This document shows, in pieces, positions 20,101-29,948 of a DNA stretch of 64,000 bases (positions are counted from its first letter, which is position 1; the number at the start of each line of letters is the position of its first letter). The translations under genes and the position numbers were made by a program. Origin of the DNA: Rickettsia sp. MEAM1 (Bemisia tabaci) (GTDB lineage Bacteria; Pseudomonadota; Alphaproteobacteria; Rickettsiales; Rickettsiaceae). Where the stretch lies: the NCBI RefSeq assembly GCF_002285905.1, contig NZ_CP016305.1:744001-808000 (forward strand), read 5' to 3'. The notes beneath the pieces were generated by a model. It had not been told where the DNA came from and did not search any database. It saw only the letters and a list, made by a program, of their open reading frames with translations.

Positions 20101-21453
20101 GTACGATCCTATTCGTCCTATCCCTTCTCTTGTAGTCTCTAAAGATTCTGGTTTTTGATTTAATATTTTTTTTATTCTTTCTAATTGGTTTAAATTATCT
20201 TGAACCTGCGGTTCACTCTCTTGGTTATTTAATAATACTCTTTTCTTTTCTATCTCCGTTTCTAATGTATCCATTAGTAGACTTTTTTGTATCCATGCCT
20301 CTTCTATATTATTTTTTTTCTTTGCTGCTGCGTATGCTTCAGCTGCCTGTTTTTTTCGTACTTCTTGTGCTGTTTTTTGTGCTTCTTTATCAACTCTAAT
20401 TTTTTCTATTCTTTCGTTCTCATCTTGCTCTATCTGTGCTTTATATTCTAAACTTTTTCTTTTTAATTTATCCGCAGTTGCTTTATTTTTATCAGCTACA
20501 CCATGCTTAGCAGCCTTAGTTCTGTGTAATTGTTCTTGAGATTTTGTAAGCTTTGTTGGTTCTTCTGCTGATGTATCAGCATCTTGAAATAATTTTTTAT
20601 CTTCACTAAAAACATGAGAAAATACTCCACGTTTTTTAGACGTGCTAGCCTGTGCAGGCTTAAAATCACTTTGTGAGTTTGGCTCTTGTTGTACAGTCGA
20701 TGTATCAAAACCAGATGATATTATTTCTTTCTCTAATTTTAATTTATGAAATAACGTTTCTATATCTGAATACGCTTTTTCTACTTTTTTCTTAGACTTT
20801 TTTAATTCTTTAACAAGCTCTTTTATCTTATTTTCTTCTCTTGAACTGCTATCTGCTTTTTTTAGCTCTATTATTTGCTCTTCTATATTAGCTGCATTTA
20901 ATATGGCTTTTTGTTTTTTGGATAAACTCCTTTTTGCTTGTTTTAATGACTTTTTATTATTTTCCTGTGACTGTTCAATAGCACTATCTATTTTGTCCAT
21001 CTTCATTTGAACATCTTTCCTCAAAGCCATATACTTATACTCCATTTGATCAAACGAAGTACTTAGAGTTGAAGGAAGCGTGTTATTAGCTGTTACAAAT
21101 GTTTTATCTCCTGAACTATTAAAGTTATCTAGTGATGTTTTTTTTCTTGGCGTTGGCGTATATCTTTCTTTTTCTAAATGTTGTACCGGTGAGCTATTTT
21201 TATACAAATCTTCTATATCTTGGCTTGAATCATTACTTTTAAGGCTTTCTCTTCCTTTTTTTGTTGAAGGTCTACATTTTCGAGCTCTATTTAATGCTTT
21301 CTTATACTCCATTATATCTTGGTAAGTATCTTTGCTACTTGCTACTCCTTCAAAAGGTATTGCAATTATTGCTGCTGCTGATATAGAAGCAAGTAAAGAA
21401 TATTTTAAAAGTCTTAGTTTTTTTGTGGAATTATTTGTGGTTATTTTACTCAT
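17140..21453 (-). CDS. Sca-family autotransporter (surface cell antigen)
   Basis: A 1437-residue type V secreted surface protein. It has a signal peptide at 1-39 ([20 protein letters not shown], cleavage after GVASS) and a long, charged, Lys/Glu-rich passenger with coiled-coil stretches (~120-520). Residues ~735-800 hold three exact 20-residue repeats, and ~1000-1110 an acidic Ser-Asp-Gly repeat region ([15 protein letters not shown] type). A C-terminal beta-barrel of ~280 residues (from ~1155, GLWMHTMYG...) ends in alternating hydrophobic strands with a terminal Leu (IKLKVNL). Size and layout resemble Sca1, but assignment to a Sca subfamily is not certain. The frame is intact. Confidence 0.9.
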   Translation of the reverse strand: MSKITTNNSTKKLRLLKYSLLASISAAAIIAIPFEGVASSKDTYQDIMEYKKALNRARKCRPSTKKGRESLKSNDSSQDIEDLYKNSSPVQHLEKERYTPTPRKKTSLDNFNSSGDKTFVTANNTLPSTLSTSFDQMEYKYMALRKDVQMKMDKIDSAIEQSQENNKKSLKQAKRSLSKKQKAILNAANIEEQIIELKKADSSSREENKIKELVKELKKSKKKVEKAYSDIETLFHKLKLEKEIISSGFDTSTVQQEPNSQSDFKPAQASTSKKRGVFSHVFSEDKKLFQDADTSAEEPTKLTKSQEQLHRTKAAKHGVADKNKATADKLKRKSLEYKAQIEQDENERIEKIRVDKEAQKTAQEVRKKQAAEAYAAAKKKNNIEEAWIQKSLLMDTLETEIEKKRVLLNNQESEPQVQDNLNQLERIKKILNQKPESLETTREGIGRIGSYEDKTVAENKLLKIEKKQEKQEDLKLKIIGELAKEKPNHSDIKKYYEKVERISGEIKTEIGQITFPPQPPARDKNNTNNVSIPVIPRVQRIVDNSKYSGGYLKPNPPSVQDHIEVFPDPVVNVQPQKEDQPKQHPTFTQAENIRMLSLIKRYTEVGEQIKNLQKTPSSSQQKLIDTSLASIKKEHKNLDNIIQELNKLSLKLVNKPQNEISYNRQFKEKLAEATQIESRINGYQDKIKTNVGFIVANKEDTHIVPKNNLALLGHQNIEYSLRRINSAKSNGIQSPASSNLEYLALEEKSNGIQSPASSNLEYLALEEKSNGIQSPASSNLEYLALEEKFTSLRKYDELDEELQKVSTKKSNVETQHHELRRKRLDPENSQLLQDLAQEALNLSKQESQLQQDIEDLGSTPSFSNSSDSEVEIKAQGYSATPLKKYASVHSISHLVGSKEDLSVEFEKLVKAESLNNESKTDRENIDPKFKTEFKEIMDGFDRVDINSELETLTAAKGLNDQPNANIGTKTEDASDQLLLSTNEHSSLGISNGREDKPSSSGLSDGGKSEHRLLGVSDGSDDEHGLLALSDGRESENDFLKLKDGDDKLSFLRLKSGEKDEDSFLKLIDSDDDYDSGIEEDLEYSKPLKKIDTITTIPLPQAVEEVKKSVAAIAPTTNQQIQTVQKVTKDSIFTRLDSIAVVKINEDNNAAIAAGDEESPVKRGLWMHTMYGVNNQGRVNNINGYRGINKGGTVGFDVEIDNNIIGIAYSNVHSVFKFKNNNNNDKEIIKSHIVSIYVQKELPKNFVLQGLVAASKNFIKNKTTYLFNNTKFKSNVKHRNHSYNAEALLNYNYLAKNNIVITPNIGLRYRKSRDGVYNETGISIQEIALATKENNILSGIIGAKTKIPLKNNNLGLTLHSSIEHNFNEKTQRVNRTIQIQGNKFTQNHIIPKQAKTAYNLGGGIIGSVKNTIISLDYNYYLNKRYHSHQGSIKLKVNL
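19091..19270 (-). repeat. Three exact 60-bp tandem repeats in the autotransporter
   Basis: Three consecutive identical 60-bp units start at 19091, 19151 and 19211 (each begins TTCTCTTCAAGTGC). Each encodes 20 residues containing [10 protein letters not shown] and LEYLALEEK on the minus strand. The multiple of three keeps the frame, so copy number can vary without breaking the gene. Confidence 0.97.
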
Positions 21454-21691
21454 ATTTTGAATACCTAAAATTTAGTTATGCTTACCAAAGTTGCATATAA
21501 TAGTAATGTAGTTAATAAAAATCAATAATATAGTTTAATTTATTTTAATAATTTGATCTTGCTATTGAAAAAGGATCGCTGGGCGGGTATAATGTGTTTT
21601 TAACTTATAATTGAAAATACTAGATTATTTAAAAGCAATTTTTGAAGCCGAATATAACCATCTTAATTTATGGTATTTCATTAGTTTCATC

Positions 21692-22552
21692 GGCACCGTC
21701 AAGTTAAGTAAATTAGTATCACAAAGTACTATATTTTTAGATTTCAGACAGCAAGAAGTCTTTGAGTAGCTTCATCCCAAATGGATTTAGCGGACGCAAA
21801 TGCAATTCTTTGCTCAGATGCTGTTTTAGTATATCTTCCAACATTTACAGCAAATATATTTCTGACTTTTCCCATCAGTGATAATGTACATTGTGCTGAA
21901 TTAGGATGCTTAAATTTAATCAGTATCTTCTCTTTTCTCCTAGTTGGCTGATGGGCATTCTCAATCCGATTATTTAGTCTTTTATCGGTACGATGCTTAG
22001 TCCTAGGACACATATACCTAACTGGTTTAATGTAGCTTTTTAGCTTATCAGTCACAATAACCCTTGGACATGGATAATTACCCAATAATCTTGATAAAAA
22101 GCGAATAGCTGATTTCTTGTTACGACGCTTCTGCAGTAATACTTCTAATTCATGTCCCTCAGAGTCAACAGCTCTCCATAATATGAATACTTCACCTTTG
22201 ATCTTGATATTCATCTCATCCAAATGCCATTTATCAGTTGGCTTTCGCTCTCTCTTACTAATAACATCTTGAAAATAAACTACAAACTTATAACACCAAA
22301 ACCTTACAGTCTCATGACTTAATATAATACCTCGATAAGCCATCTGCTCTTGAACATCTCGGTAACTATTATTAAAGCGATGATATAACCATACTGTATG
22401 GCTAATAATGCTTGCTGGAAAACGATGTCTATTCGGGGCTTGAGTAATATGCATAGCGGTAAAATCTAGGATAAATTGTTACGGCTATTCTATAAATCAT
22501 TCCCTGTAATTGCTCAATACTTAATTTATACCTCCCTTAACTTGACGGTGCC
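21692..22552 (-). mobile_element. IS6-like element, complete (861 bp)
   Basis: Bounded by GGCACCGTCAAGTTAA and its inverted copy. Flanks are GTTTCATC and TATTAATA, so no 8-bp duplication. It separates the autotransporter promoter region from an IS1182-like remnant. It lies about 240 bp upstream of the autotransporter start and could influence its transcription. Confidence 0.95.
21744..22454 (-). CDS. IS6-family DDE transposase
   Basis: A 236-residue copy, protein-identical to the one at 1380-2090, with an intact DDE triad. One base differs upstream of the gene (ACGGCTATTC for ACTGCTATTC in other copies). Confidence 0.95.
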   Translation of the reverse strand: MHITQAPNRHRFPASIISHTVWLYHRFNNSYRDVQEQMAYRGIILSHETVRFWCYKFVVYFQDVISKRERKPTDKWHLDEMNIKIKGEVFILWRAVDSEGHELEVLLQKRRNKKSAIRFLSRLLGNYPCPRVIVTDKLKSYIKPVRYMCPRTKHRTDKRLNNRIENAHQPTRRKEKILIKFKHPNSAQCTLSLMGKVRNIFAVNVGRYTKTASEQRIAFASAKSIWDEATQRLLAV

Positions 22553-22561
22553 TATTAATAG

Positions 22562-22831
22562 AGCAAGATAGATGAGGTAAAAGCTAGACAGAATAGAATT
22601 GATTTTAAGCAAAAACTCATTGAGAGAAAGTGGAAAATAGAAGGTTTATTTGGTGAAGCTAAAGAGAATCATGGTTTACGAAGAACACAATTCAGAGGCG
22701 TACAAAAAACACAGATTCAAATATTCATGATTGCGATAGTACAAAATTTTAAACGGATACTTAAAATTATTTTTTTGTTTTTTGATCTATTGCTATTAAA
22801 AATAGAAAATATCACAATATGTGTAGCCTGA
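22562..22831 (+). pseudogene. IS1182-like transposase C-terminal remnant
   Basis: The frame encodes ~85 residues: DEVKARQNRIDF, RKWKIEGLFGEAKENHGLR and GVQKTQIQIFMIAIVQNFKR, ending ICVA-stop. The E in IEGLFGEAK is the final acidic residue of the DDE triad in IS1182/IS4-type transposases. The 5' part is cut by the IS6 end at 22552. It is not related to the other IS families here and marks an older element. Confidence 0.8.
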
Positions 22832-22911
22832 TTGACTTTTTTAACATCCCGTATTAACTTCTACATCGTGGCAAGAAGCCACGGGTAAGTAAAACTAAGA
22901 GAGATGAAAAT

Positions 22912-24267
22912 ATGTATGAAAATTATCCAAGCGATTCTAATAATGATGAAGAGGCATATGCAGGAATATACTTTAATAGAGGATTAAGGTTAGCGGCATT
23001 AGGTAGACATGAAGAGGCATTGGAACTTTATGACCAAGCCATACAAATCAATCCTCATTATGCAGGAACATACAATAATAAAGGATTCAGTTTAGCGGCA
23101 TTAGGTAGACATGAAGAGGCATTGGAACTTTATGACCAAGCCATACAAATCAATCCTCATTATGCAGGAACATACAATAATAAAGGAGCAAGTTTAGCGT
23201 CATTAGGTAGACATGAAGAGGCATTTGTATTTTATAACCAAGCCATACAAATCGATCCTAATTATGTAGAAGCATACAATAATAAAGGAGCAAGTTTAGC
23301 GTCATTAGGTAGACATGAAGAGGCATTTGTATTTTATAACCAAGCCATACAAATCGATCCTCATTATGCAGGAACATACAATAATAAAGGATTCAGTTTA
23401 GCGGCATTAGGTAGACATGAAGAGGCATTGGAACTTTATGACCAAGCCATACAAATCAATCCTCATTATGCAGGAACATACAATAATAAAGGATTAAGTT
23501 TAGCGAAATTAGGTAGACATGAAGAGGCATTGGAACTTTATAACCAAGCTATACAAGTCAATCCTCATTATGCAGGAACATACAATAATAAAGGATTCAG
23601 TTTAGCGGCATTAGGTAGACATGAAGAGGCATTGGAACTTTATGACCAAGCCATACAAATCAATCCTCATTATGCAGGAACATACAATAATAAAGGAGCA
23701 AGTTTAGCGTCATTAGGTAGACATGAAGAGGCATTGGAACTTTATAACCAAGCCATACAAATCGATCCTAATTATGTAGAAGCATACAATAATAAAGGAG
23801 CAAGTTTAGCGTCATTAGGTAGACATGAAGAGGCATTTGTATTTTATAACCAAGCCATACAAATCGATCCTCATTATGCAGGAACATACAATAATAAAGG
23901 ATTCAGTTTAGCGGCATTAGGTATATATGAAGAGGCATTGAAATTTTATGACCAAGCCATACAACTGAATCCTCAGTATCCAGTAACATACAATAATAAA
24001 GGATTCAGTTTAGCGGCATTAGGTAGACATGAAGAGGCATTGGAACTTTATAACCAAGCCATACAAATCGATCCTAATTATGTAGGAGCATACAATAATA
24101 AAGGAGCAAGTTTAGCGGCATTAGGTAGACATGCAGAATCAGAGGAATGTTATATACAATTCATGCGGCATAATAGTTCGCATAATATAGATCATGATAT
24201 GCATAATACAGAACATAGCATAGATTGTATTGGTGAAAACGGCACCGTCAGGTTAATTGAGCTATAA
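22912..24267 (+). CDS. Tetratricopeptide-repeat protein
   Basis: A 451-residue protein almost wholly built of twelve 34-residue TPR units (residues 16-423) of the form YAGTYNNKGFSLAALGRHEE plus ALELYDQAIQINPH. Such superhelical scaffolds bind peptides or partner proteins; no enzymatic domain and no signal peptide are seen, so it is cytosolic or secreted by a route not visible here. The ribosome binding site is GAGAGATG, 6 nt before ATG. The last codons (from NGTVRLIEL) come from an IS6 end at 24241, so the original C-terminus was cut. Repeat units are nearly identical in DNA. The natural partner is unknown. Confidence 0.88.
   Translation: MYENYPSDSNNDEEAYAGIYFNRGLRLAALGRHEEALELYDQAIQINPHYAGTYNNKGFSLAALGRHEEALELYDQAIQINPHYAGTYNNKGASLASLGRHEEAFVFYNQAIQIDPNYVEAYNNKGASLASLGRHEEAFVFYNQAIQIDPHYAGTYNNKGFSLAALGRHEEALELYDQAIQINPHYAGTYNNKGLSLAKLGRHEEALELYNQAIQVNPHYAGTYNNKGFSLAALGRHEEALELYDQAIQINPHYAGTYNNKGASLASLGRHEEALELYNQAIQIDPNYVEAYNNKGASLASLGRHEEAFVFYNQAIQIDPHYAGTYNNKGFSLAALGIYEEALKFYDQAIQLNPQYPVTYNNKGFSLAALGRHEEALELYNQAIQIDPNYVGAYNNKGASLAALGRHAESEECYIQFMRHNSSHNIDHDMHNTEHSIDCIGENGTVRLIEL
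22957..24180 (+). repeat. Twelve tandem 102-bp units
   Basis: Each 102-bp unit encodes one TPR. Several units are identical over long stretches, including a two-unit block around 23257-23460 that recurs at 23767-23950. This shows recent unit duplication or gene conversion. Confidence 0.95.
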
Positions 24268-24402
24268 ATTAAGTATTGAGCAATTACAGGGAATGATTTA
24301 TAGAATAGCAGTAATAATTTATCCGAGGGTGTCAGGAAGTTTGTGTAAGTTGTAAAAATAGTTAAGAATAAAAATAACATAAACAACTTACATGGAGCTA
24401 AT

Positions 24403-25674
24403 ATGAAGAACAATAACAAAGTATCAAATCCAGCTATAGAAAAATTAGTATCAGAAATACTATCACAAAGTGATCCATCTGAAATATTTGGTAAAGAAGG
24501 GATATTTCAGGGAATTAAAAAGCAGATAGTAAATAAGATTTTAGAGAAAGAAATGGAATCTCATATAGGTTATGAGAAACATTCTAAAAATGAGAAATAC
24601 TCAGATAACAGACGTAATGGTAATTATGAAAAGACTCTAATAGATCCAGAAGGTCGTAAATTGACAGTAGAAGTGCCAAGGGATCGGGATGGAGAATTTG
24701 AACCTCAACTAATTCCAAAAGGAGTGCGTAAATTTGAAGGATTTGATGATAAAGTAATATCCTTATATGCTCGGGGAATGACCATTAGGGAAATACAAGG
24801 GCACTTAGAAGAACTATATGCCACCAAGGTATCATCTGAGTTAATATCAAAGGTAACTGATGGTATTTTAGAGGAAGTAACTGCTTGGCAGAATAGAGCA
24901 CTTGATAATGTATATCCTATAATGTACTTAGATTGTATTCATGTTAAGGCAAGAGATAATCATGTAATAATAAATAAAGCGGTTTATCTAGCTATTGGAG
25001 TGAATATGGAGGGCAAGAAAGAGCTATTAGGAATTTGGATAGGCAAGAATGAAGGGTGTAAATTTTGGATGCAGGTAGTAACAGAACTGAAGAATCGAGG
25101 AGTTGCACAAATATATGTTGCATGTGTTGATGGTCTTAAGGGTTTTCCAGAGGCGATAAATAGCATTTTTCCAAAGACGATAGTGCAGTTGTGTATTGTT
25201 CATATGGTAAGAAATTCTGTAAAATACGTATCATACAAAGATCTAAAAGCGGTAACAGCTGATTTAAAAGCAGTTTATTATGCAATAAATGAAGCAGAGG
25301 GATTAAGAGAATTACAAAACTTTGCCAAAAAATGGGATGAAAAATATCCAGTTATTTTTGACATATGGCAACGAAATTGGTCTGGCATAGCTCCATTTTT
25401 TAGCTTTCCGGAAGACATTAGGAAGGCGATTTACACTACTAATGCTATTGAATCCACTAACCGTCAAATTCGTAAAATTATTAAAAATAAAGGAGTATTT
25501 CCAGATGACAAATCGATTCAGAAAATAATCTTTTTGGCGTTGACAAATGCCTCTAAAAAATGGACAATGCCTATTAAGAATTGGGCGATGGCTTTAAATC
25601 AATTTGCTATACTTTGTGATACTAATTTACAAAATTGGGCAAATGGAGAAATCGTACTTACACAAAAAATCTGA
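24403..25674 (+). CDS. IS256-family transposase, type A
   Basis: A 423-residue full-length mutator-type transposase inside the element at 24325-25681, with intact catalytic segments (YLDCIHVKARD, ACVDGLKGF, NAIESTNRQ). It shows a Ser-to-Tyr change in the KAVY segment compared with the copy at 8361. As this copy has a clean target duplication, it is the best candidate for an active, recently transposed one. Confidence 0.95.
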   Translation: MKNNNKVSNPAIEKLVSEILSQSDPSEIFGKEGIFQGIKKQIVNKILEKEMESHIGYEKHSKNEKYSDNRRNGNYEKTLIDPEGRKLTVEVPRDRDGEFEPQLIPKGVRKFEGFDDKVISLYARGMTIREIQGHLEELYATKVSSELISKVTDGILEEVTAWQNRALDNVYPIMYLDCIHVKARDNHVIINKAVYLAIGVNMEGKKELLGIWIGKNEGCKFWMQVVTELKNRGVAQIYVACVDGLKGFPEAINSIFPKTIVQLCIVHMVRNSVKYVSYKDLKAVTADLKAVYYAINEAEGLRELQNFAKKWDEKYPVIFDIWQRNWSGIAPFFSFPEDIRKAIYTTNAIESTNRQIRKIIKNKGVFPDDKSIQKIIFLALTNASKKWTMPIKNWAMALNQFAILCDTNLQNWANGEIVLTQKI

Positions 25675-25703
25675 CAGACCCATTTATCCTAGATTTTACC
25701 GCT

Positions 25704-26414
25704 ATGCATATTACTCAAGCCCCGAATAGACATCGTTTTCCAGCAAGCATTATTAGCCATACAGTATGGTTATATCATCGCTTTAATAATAGTTACCGAG
25801 ATGTTCAAGAGCAGATGGCTTATCGAGGTATTATATTAAGTCATGAGACTGTAAGGTTTTGGTGTTATAAGTTTGTAGTTTATTTTCAAGATGTTATTAG
25901 TAAGAGAGAGCGAAAGCCAACTGATAAATGGCATTTGGATGAGATGAATATCAAGATCAAAGGTGAAGTATTCATATTATGGAGAGCTGTTGACTCTGAG
26001 GGACATGAATTAGAAGTATTACTGCAGAAGCGTCGTAACAAGAAATCAGCTATTCGCTTTTTATCAAGATTATTGGGTAATTATCCATGTCCAAGGGTTA
26101 TTGTGACTGATAAGCTAAAAAGCTACATTAAACCAGTTAGGTATATGTGTCCTAGGACTAAGCATCGTACCGATAAAAGACTAAATAATCGGATTGAGAA
26201 TGCCCATCAGCCAACTAGGATAAAAGAGAAGATACTGATTAAATTTAAGCATCCTAATTCAGCACAATGTACATTATCACTGATGGGAAAAGTCAGAAAT
26301 ATATTTGCTGTAAATGTTGGAAGATATACTAAAACAGCATCTGAGCAAAGAATTGCATTTGCGTCCGCTAAATCCATTTGGGATGAAGCTACTCAAAGAC
26401 TTCTTGCTGTCTGA
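25704..26414 (+). CDS. IS6-family transposase in the interrupted element
   Basis: A 236-residue transposase starting MHITQAPNRHRF. The upstream frame is open into the type A right end, but the native start at 25704 is intact in every other copy. One change (Arg-to-Ile in QPTRIKEK, next to the DDE Glu) distinguishes it. The coding sequence is whole although the element's ends are separated by two IS256 insertions, so it could supply transposase in trans but is itself unlikely to move. Confidence 0.9.
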   Translation: MHITQAPNRHRFPASIISHTVWLYHRFNNSYRDVQEQMAYRGIILSHETVRFWCYKFVVYFQDVISKRERKPTDKWHLDEMNIKIKGEVFILWRAVDSEGHELEVLLQKRRNKKSAIRFLSRLLGNYPCPRVIVTDKLKSYIKPVRYMCPRTKHRTDKRLNNRIENAHQPTRIKEKILIKFKHPNSAQCTLSLMGKVRNIFAVNVGRYTKTASEQRIAFASAKSIWDEATQRLLAV

Positions 26415-26422
26415 AATGGGTC

Positions 26423-27779
26423 GGGTCTGTCAGATTTTTTGTGTAAGTACGATTTCTCCATTTGCCCAATTTTGTAAATTAGTATCACAAAGTATAGCAA
26501 ATTGATTTAAAGCCATCGCCCAATTCTTAATAGGCATTGTCCATTTTTTAGAGGCATTTGTCAACGCCAAAAAGATTATTTTCTGAATCGATTTGTCATC
26601 TGGAAATACTCCTTTATTTTTAATAATTTTACGAATTTGACGGTTAGTGGATTCAATAGCATTAGTAGTGTAAATCGCCTTCCTAATGTCTTCCGGAAAG
26701 CTAAAAAATGGAGCTATGCCAGACCAATTTCGTTGCCATATGTCAAAAATAACTGGATATTTTTCATCCCATTTTTTGGCAAAGTTTTATAATTCTCTTA
26801 ATCCCTCTGCTTCATTTATTGCAGAATAAACTGCTTTTAAATCAGCTGTTACCGCTTTTAGATCTTTGTATGATACGTATTTTACAGAATTTCTTACCAT
26901 ATGAACAATACACAACTGCACTATCGTCTTTGGAAAAATGCTATTTATCGCCTCTGGAAAACCCTTAAGACCATCAACACATGCAACATATATTTGTGCA
27001 ACTCCTCGATTCTTCAGTTCTGTTACTACCTGCATCCAAAATTTACACCCTTCATTCTTGCCTATCCAAATTCCTAATAGCTCTTTCTTGCCCTCCATAT
27101 TCACTCCAATAGCTAGATAAACCGCTTTATTTATTATTACATGATTATCTCTTGCCTTAACATGAATACAATCTAAGTACATTATAGGATATACATTATC
27201 AAGTGCTCTATTCTGCCAAGCAGTTACTTCCTCTAAAATACCATCAGTTACCTTTGATATTAACTCAGATGATACCTTGGTGGCATATAGTTCTTCTAAG
27301 TGCCCTTGTATTTCCCTAATGGTCATTCCCCGAGCATATAAGGATATTACTTTATCATCAAATCCTTCAAATTTACGCACTCCTTTTGGAATTAGTTGAG
27401 GTTCAAATTCTCCATCCCGATCCCTTGGCACTTCTACTGTCAATTTACGACCTTCTGGATCTATTAGAGTCTTTTCATAATTACCATTACGTCTGTTATC
27501 TGAGTATTTCTCATTTTTAGAATGTTTCTCATAACCTATATGAGATTCCATTTCTTTCTCTAAAATCTTATTTACTATCTGCTTTTTAATTCCCTGAAAT
27601 ATCCCTTCTTTACCAAATATTTCAGATGGATCACTTTGTGATAGTATTTCTGATACTAATTTTTCTATAGCTGGATTTGATACTTTGTTATTGTTCTTCA
27701 TATTAGCTCCATGTAAGTTGTTTATGTTATTTTTATTCTTAACTATTTTTACAACTTACACAAACTTCCTGACACCCTC
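26423..27779 (-). mobile_element. IS256-like element type A, minus strand
   Basis: A complete 1357-bp element, left end GAGGGTGTCAGG at 27779 reading leftward and right end GGGTCTGTCAG at 26423. Flanked by an 81-bp direct repeat of IS6 instead of an 8-bp duplication. Confidence 0.93.
26430..27701 (-). pseudogene. IS256-family transposase type A, nonsense mutation
   Basis: Same gene as at 8361 and 24403, but codon 305 is TAA (complement at 26787-26789) where the other copies have CAA (Gln in LRELQNFAKK). This leaves a 304-residue product lacking the C-terminal NAIESTNRQ catalytic region. The rest of the frame continues without further lesions down to 26430, so the mutation is recent. Confidence 0.93.
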
Positions 27780-27910
27780 GCATCTGAGCAAAGAATTGCA
27801 TTTGCGTCCGCTAAATCCATTTGGGATGAAGCTACTCAAAGACTTCTTGCTGTCTGAAATCTAAAAATATAGTACTTTGTGATACTAATTTACTTAACTT
27901 GACGGTGCCA

Positions 27911-28286
27911 TTTTATTTTACCTTTATTTGTATTTATGAATTCTGGAGTTCTTCTAAAAGATTTCTCTTTTGGAAGTGTTTGCTCTAGTTTAACTTTTGG
28001 AGTAATATTAGGTTTATTTATAGGTAAACAACTTGGAATTATGCTATTTTCCTATCCATGCGTAAAGTTTAATTTTTGTAGCCTACCAAGTAATACTTCA
28101 TGGTTAAAATTTTATTCTATAGCAATTCTTGGAGGAATCGGTTTTACTTTAAGCCTATTTATAGGCGGTATTACGTTTGAAAGCGGTTGCCCTTCAAACT
28201 CTATGAGAGTAGCGGTAATTATTGGCTCACTACTTTCTGCGTTGTTCGGTATATTAGTAATGAGATATTGTACAAAAAGTAAATAA
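27911..28286 (+). pseudogene. nhaA: Na+/H+ antiporter NhaA, C-terminal fragment
   Basis: The frame opens directly at the IS6 end with FILPLFVFMNSGV and runs to residues typical of the last NhaA helices: FGVILGLFIGKQLGIMLF and AILGGIGFTLSLFIGGITF. The stop is natural. NhaA is ~390 residues; only ~125 are here. The N-terminal ~131 residues lie on the minus strand at 53296-53689, also touching an IS6 end. About 130 central residues, including the Asp pair of the ion path, are absent from both pieces, so the antiporter is lost. Confidence 0.92.
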
Positions 28287-28313
28287 TATAATGCTTTTTC
28301 CTATATTTTAAAT

Positions 28314-28341
28314 TGACAAGTTTTTATTTGCTTCATAAAAT
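28314..28341 (+). promoter_or_regulatory. Promoter of the small lipoprotein gene
   Basis: TTGACA at ~28314 and TAAAAT at 28336-28341, 16-17 bp apart. The ATG follows 28 bp later with GATAAAGGTAAAAT as leader (GGT-type weak ribosome binding site). Confidence 0.65.
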
Positions 28342-28368
28342 CTAGATTCAATTTGATAAAGGTAAAAT

Positions 28369-28530
28369 ATGCGTTCAATAATTCTAACTTCTATATTAGT
28401 CTCTGTAGCTTTCTTAACTAGTGCTTGTAACACAATGCAGGGAGCAGGGCAGGATATGCAAGCTGCGGGTAAAAAACTTGAACAATCAGCAGAAAACAAC
28501 AAACCTAAAAAAAGTTGTAGCTGTAGTTAA
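28369..28530 (+). CDS. Entericidin-like small lipoprotein
   Basis: A 53-residue protein. A signal sequence MRSIILTSILVSVAFLTSAC has an L-T-S-A-C lipobox, so Cys20 should be lipidated. The mature part (NTMQGAGQDMQAAGKKLEQS) has the small-residue/charged pattern of the entericidin A/B family, and it ends CSCS. Those proteins are membrane-associated antidote/toxin-like lipoproteins in enterobacteria, and widespread without known role in alphaproteobacteria. It has its own strong promoter and is the only intact gene between 27.9 and 30.4 kb. Confidence 0.85.
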   Translation: MRSIILTSILVSVAFLTSACNTMQGAGQDMQAAGKKLEQSAENNKPKKSCSCS

Positions 28531-28624
28531 TAAATCGTTACTAAATAGGTCGTTACGTTTAACATAACGACCGTTTATTTCCTATTAATTTTACTTAAAG
28601 AATCTATAGTCATTTAGGTATTCT

Positions 28625-29769
28625 TCAAATTTTTAGAAGTTTTTTATACATTGGATAAATATATATAGCAAATATATTATTACCGGCTACATTAACTGAA
28701 GAAGTAACACAGTCAATTACTATATAAATACTTGTAATTAAACTACACATTTCAGAAGTAAATCCTAAAGTTTTTTCTAATACCGGTAACATAACTAATA
28801 TTGTTCCACCAGGTACTCCAGCACCTGAAAATTTTGTTAAAGTAAAATATATTGCAAATATTAAAAACTGCTGATTTGAAATAGGAATATCATAAAAATT
28901 CATAATAATATAGCAATAATCGGTATACAAATTGTATCGCCCAACATATGTATATTCATGATGGTAGGACATATAAAATTTGCATAGTTTTTATCACCGA
29001 CATTCTTATTAACTGCGGTTAAATTAAATGGTAAGGCAGATGCACTTGACATAGTAGAAAAAGCTGCAACCATAGGCGAAACAAGGCTTTTAACAATTTC
29101 TATTACTTTTTTTAAATTGAATTGTGACACTAACAAAACATGGAACACTAAGTAAGTAATTACGAAGCATATCATTTTAATCATTACTTCTAAATTTTGT
29201 TCTAAAAGAGTATTAAAAAGCTTCTCATCCACAAGTTTTACTACATAACCAAATATAAATAATGGAATCAAAGGTACAAAGAATTTATTCAAAAACATCA
29301 TACAAAATTTGTTAACATTATTTACTGTAAATTTAATAATAGGAAAACCAAAAATATTTAAGATAAAGCCTATAATAAATCCACTAATAAGTGCAAAATC
29401 ATTAGAGATTATTGGCTGTAAATTTAATGTCCAAAACGGTGTAAGATTATCTAATACTTGATTCACCTGATAAGTTGTTTGGGCTGGAATAATTATAGTA
29501 CCAATAACACAACCTAATATGAAGTTTAGGAAATTTGACAAACAAATACAACTAAATAATATTATTACAAATAACTTTGCTCCTTTAGGAATATTACCAA
29601 GTGGAGAAGCTATTGAGCTAGCAAAATACTAATACTAACAAAGTTCTTAAGAAAATACTAACAGTAAGAAAAAGTTGTTTGGTTTGATAATTAAAATATG
29701 GGGTAAGGAATATAGCGATGGTAATAGCAAAAAAAATTTGAAAAATAGTATTTCCAAAAATTTGAGTCA
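28625..29769 (-). pseudogene. Dicarboxylate/glutamate:cation symporter (GltP family), decayed
   Basis: Read leftward, three frames together encode a DAACS-family carrier: an N-terminal part (TQIFGNTIFQIFFAITIA) up to VLVF, then ASSIASPLGNIPKGAKLF, then a longer part 29541-28900 ending LGDTICIPIIAIL, then a last part (GAGVPGGTILVMLPVLEKTL to VNVAGNNIFAIYIYP). At least two frameshifts separate these (near 29630 and 28905-28925). The 5' end abuts an IS256 type B end at 29764. The hairpin-2/TM8 substrate signature is recognisable. The gene was full-length ancestrally and is now clearly inactive. Confidence 0.88.
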
Positions 29770-29822
29770 ATCATAATTTTTGTGTAAATTGTTAAAAATC
29801 ATTTTAAAATAATTAATATTTA
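29764..29822 (-). mobile_element. IS256 type B end remnant
   Basis: GAGTCAATCATAATTTTTG followed by ~40 bp matches the first ~60 bp of the type B element at 41419, with some substitutions (CATTTTAAAATAATTAAT for CATTTTCTAATAATTCAT). The rest of the element is absent. Confidence 0.85.
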
Positions 29823-29948
29823 AGAAAGCAAAACTCTTTTTAGTTGATTATCTTGTATCATTGTATAAATATTTTTTAATATTGTCAACTCTTCAAAAAA
29901 TTAAATTTTATTTACAAAGCCCAACGTAGTAGCGTGTGTGTTTGCGTG

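Larger units (their letters stand above)
24241..27909 (+). mobile_element. Nested IS6 / IS256 type A mosaic
   Basis: Order: IS6 left end 24241-24324; type A element 24325-25681 (+); IS6 body 25682-26417; 5 stray bases GGGTC; type A element 26423-27779 (-); IS6 3' end 27780-27909. The first type A copy is flanked by a true 8-bp duplication, ATTTATCC (24317-24324 and 25682-25689). The second is flanked instead by an 81-bp direct repeat of IS6 (26337-26417 = 27780-27860). The IS6 left end carries substitutions (GGCACCGTCAGGTTAATTG) not found in other copies, so this IS6 is an older or diverging copy. Confidence 0.93.

Noticed and set aside
22562-22831. Independent small gene
   Set aside because: It is the C-terminal part of an IS1182-like transposase, cut by IS6 and without a start.
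22957-24180. CRISPR array
   Set aside because: The regular 102-bp units are coding TPR repeats with no variable spacers. No CRISPR-like array was seen anywhere in the window.
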